From Sphingomonas sabuli (GTDB taxonomy: Bacteria; Pseudomonadota; Alphaproteobacteria; Sphingomonadales; Sphingomonadaceae): 64,000 bases of DNA. Position numbers and translations under genes: made by a program. This document shows, one piece after another, positions 18,548 through 26,390 of this stretch. Below the pieces are notes generated by a model. It made no database searches. It saw only the letters and a list, made by a program, of their open reading frames with translations, and was not told the origin of the DNA. How positions within the stretch are numbered: position 1 is the first letter of the stretch; every line of letters begins with the position of its first letter. The stretch lies in NCBI RefSeq assembly GCF_014352855.1, contig NZ_CP060697.1, forward strand, positions 1,570,001-1,634,000, in the 5' to 3' direction.

Positions 18548-19323
18548 AGCTGGAAGTCGCCGGTGATGACGGTGACGCAGGTGCCGCCGAGGATGACCCG
18601 GTCGCCCGCCTCGCGGCAGTGGAGCAGACCGCCGCGGGCGCTGGCCTGCACGGCGCTGAATTCGCGCCGGCCGAGCCGCTTCGCCCAGAACGGGACGAGC
18701 ACCGCATGGGCGGCGCCGGTCACCGGGTCCTCGTCGATGCCGACGGGAACGGCGAAGACCCGGCTGGCAATCGCCTGCCGGTCGCCGGGCGCGGTCACGA
18801 TCACCAGTTCGGGAAAGTCGCGCAGTGCCGCGAAGTCCGGTCGCACCGCCCGCACAGCCGCCTCATCCTCCAGCAGCAGGATTGCGGCGCCCTCCGCGCC
18901 CGCGCCGGCATAGGTCTCTCCCGCCGCGCCGAGCGCCTGTTCGAGACCCGGAACGTCACGGCGTTCGACTTGCCCGGCGGGCACGTCGAGCTGCAGCAGG
19001 TCGCCGTCGCGCGTCACGGTAAGGATGCCCGACCGGGTCGAAAAGCGGATCGTCTCGCCGCGGATGAGGACGTGCGCCGATGCGAGCGTAGCGTGGCCGC
19101 ACAGCGGGACTTCGGTCGTCGGGGTGAACCAGCGCAGGTCGAAATCGGCGTCAGCGCGGTCGGACGGCACCAGGAACGCCGTTTCGCTGAGGTTATTCTC
19201 CGCCGCGATCTGCTGCATCAGCGCATCGTCCAGCCAGCGGTCGAGCGGCATCACCGCGGCCGGATTGCCGGTCAGCGGCCGGTCGGCGAACGCATCGACC
19301 TGGAAAAATGGGATCGTCGTCAT
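18544..19323 (-). CDS. PhzF-family isomerase/epimerase-like protein
   Basis: A 259-residue PhzF-family protein with the diaminopimelate-epimerase-like two-domain fold. Visible signatures are the N-terminal FFQVDAFADRPLTGNPAAV, the catalytic Glu region NNLSETAFLVP, and FTPTTEVPLCGHATLASA. C-terminal GIDEDPVTGAAH completes the set. Its substrate is unknown: most bacterial members are orphan isomerases, and no other phenazine genes are nearby. Overlaps its neighbours by 4 nt on both sides. Confidence 0.9.
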   Translation of the reverse strand: MTTIPFFQVDAFADRPLTGNPAAVMPLDRWLDDALMQQIAAENNLSETAFLVPSDRADADFDLRWFTPTTEVPLCGHATLASAHVLIRGETIRFSTRSGILTVTRDGDLLQLDVPAGQVERRDVPGLEQALGAAGETYAGAGAEGAAILLLEDEAAVRAVRPDFAALRDFPELVIVTAPGDRQAIASRVFAVPVGIDEDPVTGAAHAVLVPFWAKRLGRREFSAVQASARGGLLHCREAGDRVILGGTCVTVITGDFQL

Positions 19324-20258
19324 TCGCTCTGCTCGGTGATTTCCGCCGGCAGAAGTTTTTCCCGGTCGGTATGGCCTTCGGGGTCGAGGTGGATGAGGAT
19401 CTCGGTCGCCGGAAACTGCCGTTCCAGCGCTTCCTCGATCCGGTCCATCCGGTCGTGCGCTTCGCGGACCGTCCAGTCTTCGGGAACCCAGACGTGGAAC
19501 TGGACGAAATTGTGCGTGCCGCTGGTGCGGGTGCGAAGGTCGTGCAGGCCCTCAAGCTCGGGAAAGGCGCGCGTCGCGGCGATGAATTCGTCGCGCATCG
19601 TGTCGGGCCATTCGCGGTCCATCAGTTGGTCGAGCGCGTTGCTGGACGACAAATAGGCACCCCGCGCCAGCCACAGGGCGATCAGCACTCCGAACACCGC
19701 GTCGGCGCCGACGATCCCGGCAAACTGGTCGAGCGCGAGGGCAATGATCACCGATGCATTGAGCATCAGGTCGGACGCATAATGCAGTCGGTCGGTGGCG
19801 ATCGCGACCGACTTGGTTCGGCTGACCACGTAACGCTGGTAGGCGATTAGCCCGACGGTGAGCGCGATCGCCACCAGCGAGACGCCGATGCCAAGCTCCG
19901 CCTCCGCAGTCTGCTTGCCGCCGACCAGCCGGCGAACCGATTCGAAGCCGATGAACAGCGCCGAGATGGTGATGATGATGACCTGCACCAGCGAGGCCAG
20001 CGCCTCTGCCTTGCCATGTCCGAAGCGATGGTCGCGATCGGCCGGCTGCGCGGCGACCCGCACGCCGGCCAGGACGACCAGGCTGGCGACAAGGTCGAGG
20101 CTCGAATCGGCAAGCGAGCCAAGCATTGCCATCGACGAGGTCTGCAGCGCGGCCCAGGTCTTCAGGCCGATCAGAAAGATCGCCATCGCGATGCTGGCGA
20201 AGGCTGCGCGCGAGGTCAGCGTGGAGCGGTCGTCCCCGTGCAGGTGCGCCCCGCTCAT
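19320..20258 (-). CDS. Cation diffusion facilitator (CDF) metal exporter
   Basis: A 312-residue CDF transporter that exports divalent metals (Zn, Fe or similar) from the cytoplasm in exchange for protons. Six TM segments are recognisable. The metal-site motif SLADSSLDLVASLVV (DxxxD) is in TM2, the HRFGHGKAEALASL loop follows TM2-3, and a further acidic site is in TM5 (HYASDLMLN). The C-terminal domain is the cytoplasmic metal-binding dimerisation fold. Specificity is uncertain; the Zur-like site and ZnuD-like receptor across the divergent region hint at zinc. Confidence 0.9.
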   Translation of the reverse strand: MSGAHLHGDDRSTLTSRAAFASIAMAIFLIGLKTWAALQTSSMAMLGSLADSSLDLVASLVVLAGVRVAAQPADRDHRFGHGKAEALASLVQVIIITISALFIGFESVRRLVGGKQTAEAELGIGVSLVAIALTVGLIAYQRYVVSRTKSVAIATDRLHYASDLMLNASVIIALALDQFAGIVGADAVFGVLIALWLARGAYLSSSNALDQLMDREWPDTMRDEFIAATRAFPELEGLHDLRTRTSGTHNFVQFHVWVPEDWTVREAHDRMDRIEEALERQFPATEILIHLDPEGHTDREKLLPAEITEQSE

Positions 20259-20839
20259 GGGTAGAGCAGCCCTTCGTCCCAGCCGTCGACCGTGCGGGTG
20301 AACAGCCGCCGCTCGTGCAACCGGTGCGGCCGGTCGGTCCAGAATTCGATCTTTTCCGGCACCAGCAGAAAGCCGGACCAGCGCGGCGGACGCGGCACGT
20401 CTTCGCCTTCGAACTTTTCCTGCAGGCTGGCATAGCGGCGCTCGAACGTCTCGCGGCTGTCGAGCGGGCGCGATTGGTCGGACGCCCAGGACCCAATGCG
20501 CGAGGCCCGCGAACGCGACTTGAAATAAGCGTCCGCCTCCGTATCCGCGACCTGCCGCACCGGTCCTTCAGCGCGTACCTGGCGACGCAGCGACTTCCAG
20601 TGCAGCGCAAGCGCGCCCCACGGATTCTCGGCCAGTTCGCCGCCCTTGCGGCTGTCGAGGTTGGTGAAGAAGCCGAAGCCTTCGGGCCCGGCATTGCGCA
20701 ACAGGACCATGCGCACCGACGGGCGGCCGCGGGCGTCGGCGGTGGCAAAGGCCATCGCTTCGGGATCGTTGATTTCGCTCGCCCGGGCGTCGGCGAACCA
20801 GCGGTCGAACAGGTCGAAGGGATCGTCGGACGCGGCCAT
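20255..20839 (-). CDS. pdxH: Pyridoxamine 5'-phosphate oxidase
   Basis: An FMN-dependent oxidase producing pyridoxal 5'-phosphate, 194 residues. Family landmarks are ARGRPSVRMVLLRNAGPEGFGFFTN, the FMN-binding SRKGGELAENPWGALALHW, and C-terminal EFWTDRPHRLHERRLF. The chosen ATG 20839 gives MAASDDPFDLFDRWF; no start upstream gives a better family match. First gene of an overlapping four-gene operon and divergent from the ZnuD-like receptor. The product feeds PLP enzymes such as the SPT at 61.9 kb. Confidence 0.93.
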   Translation of the reverse strand: MAASDDPFDLFDRWFADARASEINDPEAMAFATADARGRPSVRMVLLRNAGPEGFGFFTNLDSRKGGELAENPWGALALHWKSLRRQVRAEGPVRQVADTEADAYFKSRSRASRIGSWASDQSRPLDSRETFERRYASLQEKFEGEDVPRPPRWSGFLLVPEKIEFWTDRPHRLHERRLFTRTVDGWDEGLLYP

Positions 20840-20931
20840 GGCCCGCCTTATCCGCCGTGCTCCCGCTGCCGCAACCCTGCCGCCGTCCGGCGCGCCGACC
20901 GCCGCTCGTCGAAAGACCCGCAGCACCTTCT

Positions 20932-20946
20932 TGTTACAATGTATCA
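20932..20946. promoter_or_regulatory. Candidate Zur operator
   Basis: An imperfect dyad, TGTTAC-AAT-GTATCA, with 5 of 6 half-site bases paired. It lies 45 nt upstream of the ZnuD-like receptor start and about 90 nt from pdxH. It resembles the AT-rich TGTTATAxxATAACA-type Zur boxes described in alphaproteobacteria. Both the position and the receptor class support zinc-dependent repression, but this is one site and is unproven. Confidence 0.45.
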
Positions 20947-20990
20947 TCTCCGCTAAGCGCAGCCGCAAGCTATTGGAGTTCTCCCTTTTC

Positions 20991-23087
20991 ATGGTTCGAT
21001 TCTTGCTTTCCGGAGCGGCCACGGTCGCCCTGTTTTCGGTCCCCGTCACAGCGGTCGCCCAGCAGGCGCAGGCGCCGGCAGCGCCGCAGCCCGGACCGGC
21101 GGCCGCGGCGCACAGCCATACGGACGACACGATCATCGTCACCGGCGTCCGGCGCAACGCGGGCGACGTGTTGGGCGGGGTGTCCGTCCTCGAAACCGCG
21201 GAGCTTGCCCGGTCGGTCCGCACCAGCATCGGCGAAACGCTGGCCAAGCTGCCGGGCGTGTCGGCCACCAGTTTCGGCCCGGCGGCATCGGCGCCCGTCA
21301 TTCGCGGCCTGTCGGGCGATCGTATCCGCGTGCTGGTCGACGGGATCGGCACGCTCGACCTCGCCTCGGCCGGTCCCGACCATGCTGTCGCCATCGACCC
21401 GTTGACCGCCGAACGGATCGAAGTGCTGCGCGGTCCTGCAGCACTGCCGTTCGGATCGTCGGCGATCGGCGGCGTGGTCAATGTCATCGACACCCGCATC
21501 CCGCGCCGGATGCCCGAAGGCGGCGTGTCCGCCGACGGCCTCTTGTCCTACGGCTCGGCCGCGGAAGAGCGCTCGGCCAATGCTGCGCTGAACGTGGCCC
21601 TGGGCGGCAATTTCGTCCTTCATGCCGACGGCAAGCTGGGCAAATCCGACGATGTCGAGACCGGCGGCTACATCCTTGCCCGCCTCCTGCGCGAGGAAGC
21701 GGCGGCTAGTGCCGACCCCGCCATCCGCGCGCTGGCCGATCTCAAGGGCGAATTGCCCAACAGCGCGTCCAAGTCGCAGGAAGGCGCGCTCGGCCTCGCT
21801 TACGTGGACGGCGGCCTCAACATCGGCGCGTCGATCAGCCGGCGGACGCAGGAATATGACGTACCGGTGCGCTATTCGCTCGACCCGGCGATCGAGGTCG
21901 AAGCGCCGACGATCGACCTCGAACAGACCCGCTATGACGGGCGGGTCGAAATACCGCTGGCCGGTTTCTTCCGCCAGGTCAGCGCGCGCGGCGGTTATGC
22001 CCGGTATCACCACGACGAGGTCGAGGAGACCGGCGAGATCGGGTCGAGCTTCTTTTCCAACGGCGGCGAAGTGCGCGTGGACCTGGTCCAGGCCGACCGG
22101 TCCGGTTGGGCGGGGACCAGCGGCATCCAGTATCTCGACCGCGACGTCCGTATCCGTGGCGAGGAGAAGTATCTGCCCGATGCGCGGCAGAAACAGGCCG
22201 GACTGTTCACCGTCCAGACGCTGGTTGCCGGCCCCGTCAGGCTGGAGGGCGGCGCCCGGATCGAGTTCAGCGAGCTTGCCGCGGATGCCGACGCGCAGAT
22301 CGCCACGCCCGCCCGCAACGCAAACTTCACCACCGTTTCCGCGTCGCTTGGCGGCCAATATGACGTCGGCGGCGGCTGGCGGGCGGGCCTGTCGCTGTCG
22401 CATTCCGAACGCGCGCCGAACGTCGAGGAGCTGTTTTCCAACGGTCCCCACGGCGGCAGCCAGTCATTCCAGGTCGGCAATCCCGGCCTCGACCCGGAAA
22501 AGAGCAACGGCGTCGAGCTGAGCCTGCGCCGCACGACCGGGCCGGTCCATGTCTCCGCCAACGTCTATTACAGCCGCTTCTCAAACTTCCTGTTCGCCGC
22601 GCCGACCGGCGCGATTGCGGAGGACCTGCCGGTTTACGAATTCCGTGCCGGAAAGGCAGACTATCTGGGCTTCGAACTGTCCGGCGACGCCCGGCTCGGC
22701 TCGGCGCTCGGGGTCGACTGGGGCGCGGAATTCCAGGCCGATGCGGTTCGCGCCACCGTCCGGGACTTCGGCCCGGCACCGCTGATCCCGCCGTTGCGAA
22801 TGCTCGGCGCGTTGACCGGCGTGCGCGGGCCGATCGATGGCCGGATCGAGCTTGAGCGCGCGTTCGCCCATGACCGCACGGCGCCCAACGAGACCCGCAC
22901 GCCCGGTTACACTTTGGTCAATGCGGCGTTCGACTGGCATGCGTTCGCCGACCGTCCCGAACTGACCCTGTCGCTGCAGGCCAACAACATCTTCGACGTC
23001 GAGGCGCGCCGCAGTACCAGCTTGCTCAAGGATTATGCGCCGCTCCCCGGCCGCGACATCCGACTTAGCGCGCGGGTCGCCTTCTAG
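20991..23087 (+). CDS. ZnuD-like TonB-dependent receptor (probable zinc uptake)
   Basis: A 698-residue outer-membrane receptor that moves a substrate into the periplasm using TonB energy. The signal peptide is MVRFLLSGAATVALFSVPVTAVAQ. A TonB box DDTIIVTGVRR and a complete plug follow (PVIRGLSGDRIRVLVDGIGT, DLASAGPDHAVAIDPL, EVLRGPAALPFGSSAIGGVV), then a 22-strand-type barrel ending RDIRLSARVAF. The DxASxxPDHAVAxDPL plug signature and the HSHTDD stretch before the TonB box are typical of ZnuD-like zinc receptors. GGAG lies just upstream of the start. A Zur-like dyad precedes it. Confidence 0.88.
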   Translation: MVRFLLSGAATVALFSVPVTAVAQQAQAPAAPQPGPAAAAHSHTDDTIIVTGVRRNAGDVLGGVSVLETAELARSVRTSIGETLAKLPGVSATSFGPAASAPVIRGLSGDRIRVLVDGIGTLDLASAGPDHAVAIDPLTAERIEVLRGPAALPFGSSAIGGVVNVIDTRIPRRMPEGGVSADGLLSYGSAAEERSANAALNVALGGNFVLHADGKLGKSDDVETGGYILARLLREEAAASADPAIRALADLKGELPNSASKSQEGALGLAYVDGGLNIGASISRRTQEYDVPVRYSLDPAIEVEAPTIDLEQTRYDGRVEIPLAGFFRQVSARGGYARYHHDEVEETGEIGSSFFSNGGEVRVDLVQADRSGWAGTSGIQYLDRDVRIRGEEKYLPDARQKQAGLFTVQTLVAGPVRLEGGARIEFSELAADADAQIATPARNANFTTVSASLGGQYDVGGGWRAGLSLSHSERAPNVEELFSNGPHGGSQSFQVGNPGLDPEKSNGVELSLRRTTGPVHVSANVYYSRFSNFLFAAPTGAIAEDLPVYEFRAGKADYLGFELSGDARLGSALGVDWGAEFQADAVRATVRDFGPAPLIPPLRMLGALTGVRGPIDGRIELERAFAHDRTAPNETRTPGYTLVNAAFDWHAFADRPELTLSLQANNIFDVEARRSTSLLKDYAPLPGRDIRLSARVAF

Positions 23088-23809
23088 GCGCGGTCGAACA
23101 GGTGCCGGGCGGCCAGTGCCCCGGCGGCCGCGCCGACCAGCTGGGCGATGACGAAGCCGGGCACGTCACGCGGCGCAATGCCGGCAAATGTGTCGGACAG
23201 GCTGCGGGCGACGGTGATCGCGGGATTGGCGAAGCTGGTCGATGACGTGAACCAGTAGGCCGCGCAAATGTAGAGCGCGACCGCCGCCGCCACGGCGGAC
23301 CGGCGATAGCGCAGCGTGCCGAGGATGGTGAGGACCAGTCCGAAGGTCGCGATCGCTTCCCCGGCCCATTGGCCCAGCCCCGTCCGCGCCCGAAGCGACA
23401 CCTGCAGGGTCGGCAGGTCGAACATCAGATGCGCCGCCCACGCCCCCGCAATCCCGAACGCCAGCTGCGCGCCGATATACGCCGCCGCTTCGGACCACGG
23501 CAGGTCGCGGCGCGACGCGGCGACAAGCGTCACCGCGGGGTTCATATGCGCCCCCGACACGGGCCCGAAGATGGTGATCAGAACGAACAGGATCGCGCCG
23601 GTGGCGATGGTGTTGGCGAGCAGAGCGACGGCGTCGTTACCCTGCGCGAGGTTGGACGCCATGATGCCCGACCCGATTACGCAGGCAAACAGGAAGAAGG
23701 ACGCAATCGCTTCCGCCGCCAGTCGCTGCGCAAGCGGCGGTTGGCCGGCAGGCGCACGGGCTGTGCTGGTGGCCGGAGCGGAGGAGCGCACCGTCGCGTC
23801 GTGCGCCAT
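23084..23809 (-). CDS. Aquaglyceroporin (MIP family), arsenic-operon type
   Basis: A 241-residue MIP channel with both NPA-box loops: NPA at residues 90-92 (HMNPAVTL) and at 195-197 (FANPAITV). It has six membrane helices. It lies 3 nt after arsI in an arsR-arsI-aqp operon. AqpS-type channels in ars operons pass arsenite or methylated trivalent arsenicals down their gradient, which fits the export step here (inference). Its 3' end overlaps the convergent receptor gene by 4 nt. Confidence 0.88.
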   Translation of the reverse strand: MAHDATVRSSAPATSTARAPAGQPPLAQRLAAEAIASFFLFACVIGSGIMASNLAQGNDAVALLANTIATGAILFVLITIFGPVSGAHMNPAVTLVAASRRDLPWSEAAAYIGAQLAFGIAGAWAAHLMFDLPTLQVSLRARTGLGQWAGEAIATFGLVLTILGTLRYRRSAVAAAVALYICAAYWFTSSTSFANPAITVARSLSDTFAGIAPRDVPGFVIAQLVGAAAGALAARHLFDRA

Positions 23810-23812
23810 GGC

Positions 23813-24262
23813 TCAGGGATTCTGCAGGGTCGCCGCCGCCGGTGTGCAGCAGCGGTTTTCGGACAGGCGGTCGAGCGGCGGATTATCGCCGTAGACGGTC
23901 GCGGCACCGTCGGTGAAGAAGGCTTCCCACACGACGCCGTCCGGATCCGTCACCCAGCTCTTTTCGGACTGGGCATAGCAACAGGTTGTCCGGCCTTCTT
24001 CCAGCACCGGAGGCCCGGCGTCTTCGAGCCGGCCATAGACCTCGGCAAGCTCCGCGCCGTCTTCCGCCTGGATGCCCAGATGCTCAATCCCGGCCCCATG
24101 CCCGTCGCGCTGGGAAATGGCGAAATTAACGCGCGGATCGTCCAGCATCCACTTGGCGTAATCGGGCTTGGTCACGCTCGGCTCCACACCGAACAGGGTC
24201 GAGTAGAAACCGACCGACTTTTGCAGATCGCCAACGGCGACGTGAACGTGCAGGCGTTTCAT
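23813..24262 (-). CDS. arsI: ArsI/CadI organoarsenical lyase
   Basis: A 149-residue vicinal-oxygen-chelate (glyoxalase-fold) enzyme. ArsI is a non-haem iron dioxygenase that breaks the C-As bond of trivalent organoarsenicals such as MAs(III). The metal ligands are visible as His5 (KRLHVHVAV), His61 (GIEHLGI) and Glu113 (VWEAFF). The substrate-binding vicinal Cys pair is Cys94-Cys95 in RTTCCYAQSEKSW. A second Cys pair, Cys138-Cys139, sits in the C-terminal tail and is not part of the core. It overlaps arsR by 4 nt. Confidence 0.92.
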   Translation of the reverse strand: MKRLHVHVAVGDLQKSVGFYSTLFGVEPSVTKPDYAKWMLDDPRVNFAISQRDGHGAGIEHLGIQAEDGAELAEVYGRLEDAGPPVLEEGRTTCCYAQSEKSWVTDPDGVVWEAFFTDGAATVYGDNPPLDRLSENRCCTPAAATLQNP

Positions 24263-24582
24263 CGGGCAACTCCTTCGGCGCTGGCTTGCGGGCTGCATTC
24301 CATCGCGCAGCAATTTTCCATGAGATAGTCGATCAGGCCGTTCATCGCCGGATAGTTGGCGCGGTAGATGAGCGAGCGGTGTTGGCGTTCCTGCTTGATC
24401 AGTCCAGCCTCGCGCAGCTGCGCGAGGTGAAAGGACAGCGAGCTGTTTGGAACGCCAAGCGAGTTGGCGATGGCGCCGGCGGCCATTCCCGGCTTGCCCG
24501 CCTGGACCAGCAACCGGAACAGCGCGAGGCGATGTTCCTGGGCCAGTGCTGACAGGGCTTCGACGGCTTTGGCGGATTGCAC
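24259..24582 (-). CDS. arsR: ArsR-family arsenic-responsive repressor
   Basis: A 107-residue winged-helix repressor. The recognition helix region is SLGVPNSSLSFHLAQLREAGL. The C-terminus carries three cysteines, Cys91-Cys92 and Cys96 (ENCCAMECS), the arrangement of the Acidithiobacillus-type ArsR inducer site, not the classic ELCVC site in the DNA-binding helix. It therefore probably senses trivalent arsenic at the C-terminal end. The start is GTG 24582, with CGAGGAAG upstream. It is the first gene of arsR-arsI-aqp. Confidence 0.92.
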   Translation of the reverse strand: MQSAKAVEALSALAQEHRLALFRLLVQAGKPGMAAGAIANSLGVPNSSLSFHLAQLREAGLIKQERQHRSLIYRANYPAMNGLIDYLMENCCAMECSPQASAEGVAR

Positions 24583-24634
24583 CGGACGGCTTCCTCGTTT
24601 CGACTTCTATGGAAATGTCGCGCCGGCCTTGGGG

Positions 24635-24663
24635 TGTCAACTCATTTCTACAATCATCGAAAT
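24635..24663 (-). promoter_or_regulatory. arsR promoter and operator region
   Basis: Reading towards arsR, a consensus -35 hexamer TTGACA lies at 24640-24635. Just upstream is a dyad ATTTCgA-(6 nt)-TaGAAAT (24663-24644), 6 of 7 bases paired. A half-site-like CATAGAAG lies further downstream. The dyad is a plausible ArsR operator next to the -35 element. The -10 element is not clear. Confidence 0.5.
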
Positions 24664-24691
24664 AAGGAGGAGGTGCCTCTCCCAAACGCAA

Positions 24692-24724
24692 AGGCGGCCC
24701 GGGTGGCTTGTGCCCGGGCCGCCT
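24692..24724 (-). terminator. Strong hairpin at the end of the psp operon
   Basis: A perfect 12-bp stem (AGGCGGCCCGGG / CCCGGGCCGCCT) with a 9-nt loop. It lies 68 nt after the last psp-operon gene when read on the - strand, where TTTGCGTTT follows. It separates the psp operon from the arsR promoter downstream on the same strand. Confidence 0.65.
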
Positions 24725-24792
24725 GCAGTGCCGCGCTACGGGAAAGATCGGCCGGAATTTGGGGACACCGGCGATCACGCGGACTGGGGAGC

Positions 24793-25026
24793 TTACAAAT
24801 CGATGCCGGCCGCAATCGCTTCGAGCTTGCGGACGCGTTCCTTGAGGTCGGCCAGTTCGATCCGGTTGCCGGCCGGCGGCAGGTGGCCGTCGGCCAGGCT
24901 GTGAGTGACTTCGATCCGCTTGAGCTCGAGCCAGCCGTTCCAGCCCTTGAGCCCAGCGACGGCAGCGGTGCCGACGGCGGCCAGGACGGTCGAGGAAATC
25001 AGGGCGATAGAAAGCGGGTCCATCAC
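24793..25026 (-). CDS. Hypothetical 77-residue membrane protein in psp operon
   Basis: An unrecognised protein of 77 residues. A hydrophobic N-terminal helix (about residues 5-27, LSIALISSTVLAAVGTAAVAGL) is followed by a basic/acidic region and a heptad-like C-terminus (IELADLKERVRKLEAIAAGI). This topology resembles PspB-like small membrane proteins with a coiled coil, but homology is not established. It overlaps pspC by 4 nt (ATGA), so it belongs to the operon. Confidence 0.75.
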   Translation of the reverse strand: MMDPLSIALISSTVLAAVGTAAVAGLKGWNGWLELKRIEVTHSLADGHLPPAGNRIELADLKERVRKLEAIAAGIDL

Positions 25027-25412
25027 TTGCCTCCCCGGAGCGCTTCGATCTCGCGCGCCAGCTCGCTGTTGGGTTTGGAGATGTGGTTTTCGATGGCCAT
25101 CATGCGGCGGTCGATCGGGTCGAGCTCGGTGCGCATCGCGTGGACGGAGGGGCGCACGGCGGTTGCCCGCTCCATGCGGTCGAACTCGCTCGTCCCGCCG
25201 CGGCCGGCGGACTTCTTCTTCTGTATCGCGAACCAGATGCCGAGCCCGGCATAAGCGGCGAGCACGAACTTGAAGCTGACCAGCAGCGCGGCGACCACGA
25301 AGCCGACGCGGACGAACGTCGCGTCGATGCCGAACTGGTCGCCGATCGTTGCACAGACGCCGGCCAGCTTGGCATCGCGCCGGTCGAGTGAATAGCGGGT
25401 GTTGCGCGCCAT
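25023..25412 (-). CDS. pspC: PspC-domain envelope-stress membrane protein
   Basis: A 129-residue PspC-domain protein. The signature is at residues 5-60: YSLDRRDAKLAGVCATIGDQFGID then VRVGFVVAALLVSFKFVLAAY. It has one to two TM segments. The C-terminal half is a charged, probably helical tail (RRMMAIENHISKPNSELAREI). In enterobacteria, PspB/C sense inner-membrane damage and release PspA. An AGGGGGA ribosome-binding site precedes ATG 25412, 15 nt after pspA. Confidence 0.9.
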   Translation of the reverse strand: MARNTRYSLDRRDAKLAGVCATIGDQFGIDATFVRVGFVVAALLVSFKFVLAAYAGLGIWFAIQKKKSAGRGGTSEFDRMERATAVRPSVHAMRTELDPIDRRMMAIENHISKPNSELAREIEALRGGK

Positions 25413-25427
25413 CTTATTTTCCCCCTT

Positions 25428-26210
25428 CTACTTCGTCTTCGCCGCAAGCGCGGCCTTCATCGCTTCGAGCTCGGCCTCGACCTTGTCGGCGGCCTGCAGC
25501 TCGGCAATCTCCTCCTCCAGGCTTTTGGGCCCGGTCAGTCCCAGCGCTTCGGCGCGGCCTTCGGCAAAGTCGGCGCGGCGCTCAAGGATCTCGAACTTGG
25601 CGAACGCGTCTTCGGTCCGGCTGCCGTGCACCATCTCGCGCGCCCGGGCGCGGGCGACCGCGCTTTCCAGCCGGTGCTGGATCGAATTCTGGCGGGCGCG
25701 GGCCTCGCGCAGCTTGCCCTGAAGCCGGGCGATGTCGGCTTCGTAGCCGCGCAGCACCTGCTCGAGCTCCTCGATTTCGGCCTTCAGCCCCTGCGCCATG
25801 TCGGCGGCCTTCTGGCGCTCCGCGAGCGCCGCCTTGGCGAGGTCTTCCCGGTCCCTGGACAGGGCCAGTTCGGCCTTGTCGGTCCACAGCGTCTGCAGCT
25901 CGTCGAGCCGGGTCAGCGCGCGGCGCAATTCCTTGATATCGGCGATCGAGCGGGCCGCGGTGGCGCGCACCTCGACCAGCGTTTCTTCCATCTCGATGAT
26001 GATCATGCGGATCATCCGCGCCGGGTCTTCTGCCCGGTCGAGAAGGTCGGTCATGTTGGCGGCGAAGATGTCCCGGGCGCGGCTGAACACCGGGCCGTTG
26101 AACCAGCCGGCAAGCGGCGCCAGACGCGGTTCGGCCGGGGCCTCGGTTTCGCGCACCAGCACGGGGGTGCGGACCGGGACCTTCGCTTCGAGGATTTCGA
26201 GGTCAGGCAT
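25428..26210 (-). CDS. pspA: PspA/IM30-family membrane-repair protein
   Basis: A 260-residue PspA/IM30 protein, almost entirely alpha-helical. It coats damaged inner membrane and helps keep the proton motive force. The family core begins FSRARDIFAANMTDLLDRAED at about residue 42 and continues ARMIRMIIIEMEETLVEVRA. The first 40 or so residues (Pro/Glu/Val-rich) are an extension beyond the usual start. Either ATG 26210, overlapping the upstream small ORF by 8 nt, is the real start, or an internal GTG at the FSRARD position is used. Confidence 0.9.
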   Translation of the reverse strand: MPDLEILEAKVPVRTPVLVRETEAPAEPRLAPLAGWFNGPVFSRARDIFAANMTDLLDRAEDPARMIRMIIIEMEETLVEVRATAARSIADIKELRRALTRLDELQTLWTDKAELALSRDREDLAKAALAERQKAADMAQGLKAEIEELEQVLRGYEADIARLQGKLREARARQNSIQHRLESAVARARAREMVHGSRTEDAFAKFEILERRADFAEGRAEALGLTGPKSLEEEIAELQAADKVEAELEAMKAALAAKTK

Positions 26211-26337
26211 TGGCCGTCTGCTGGGTGGCGATGGCGACGCTCGCCGGGGCGATGGCCGAACCGACCGCGACGGTGCTCATCAGGAGCGCGCCGGCGGCGG
26301 CGATCAGCGTGCGGGTGAAGGTCTTCTGACCGGACAT
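26203..26337 (-). CDS. 44-residue exported/membrane peptide at head of psp operon
   Basis: A 44-residue ORF starting MSGQKTFTRTLIAAAGALLM and ending ATQQTANA. It has one hydrophobic helix with small residues, resembling a signal peptide or a single-span peptide. AGGGAG is placed 7 nt before ATG 26337 (an ATG 2 codons earlier is too close to it). Its stop overlaps the pspA start by 8 nt, suggesting translational coupling. I know no family for it. Confidence 0.6.
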   Translation of the reverse strand: MSGQKTFTRTLIAAAGALLMSTVAVGSAIAPASVAIATQQTANA

Positions 26338-26390
26338 TTGCATTCTCCCTTTTTCGTCCCCGCCTTGGTTGCGGGACCGTGCCAACATCC

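Noticed and set aside
18544..19323. Phenazine biosynthesis cluster suggested by PhzF
   Set aside because: No other phz gene is present. PhzF-like proteins are widespread orphans, and this one is in an operon with pdxH and a metal exporter.
26369..26384. The second TGGCACG as an independent sigma-54 promoter
   Set aside because: The -12 GC is one base too close to the -24 GG, which usually abolishes sigma-54 recognition. It is kept only as part of the tandem observation.
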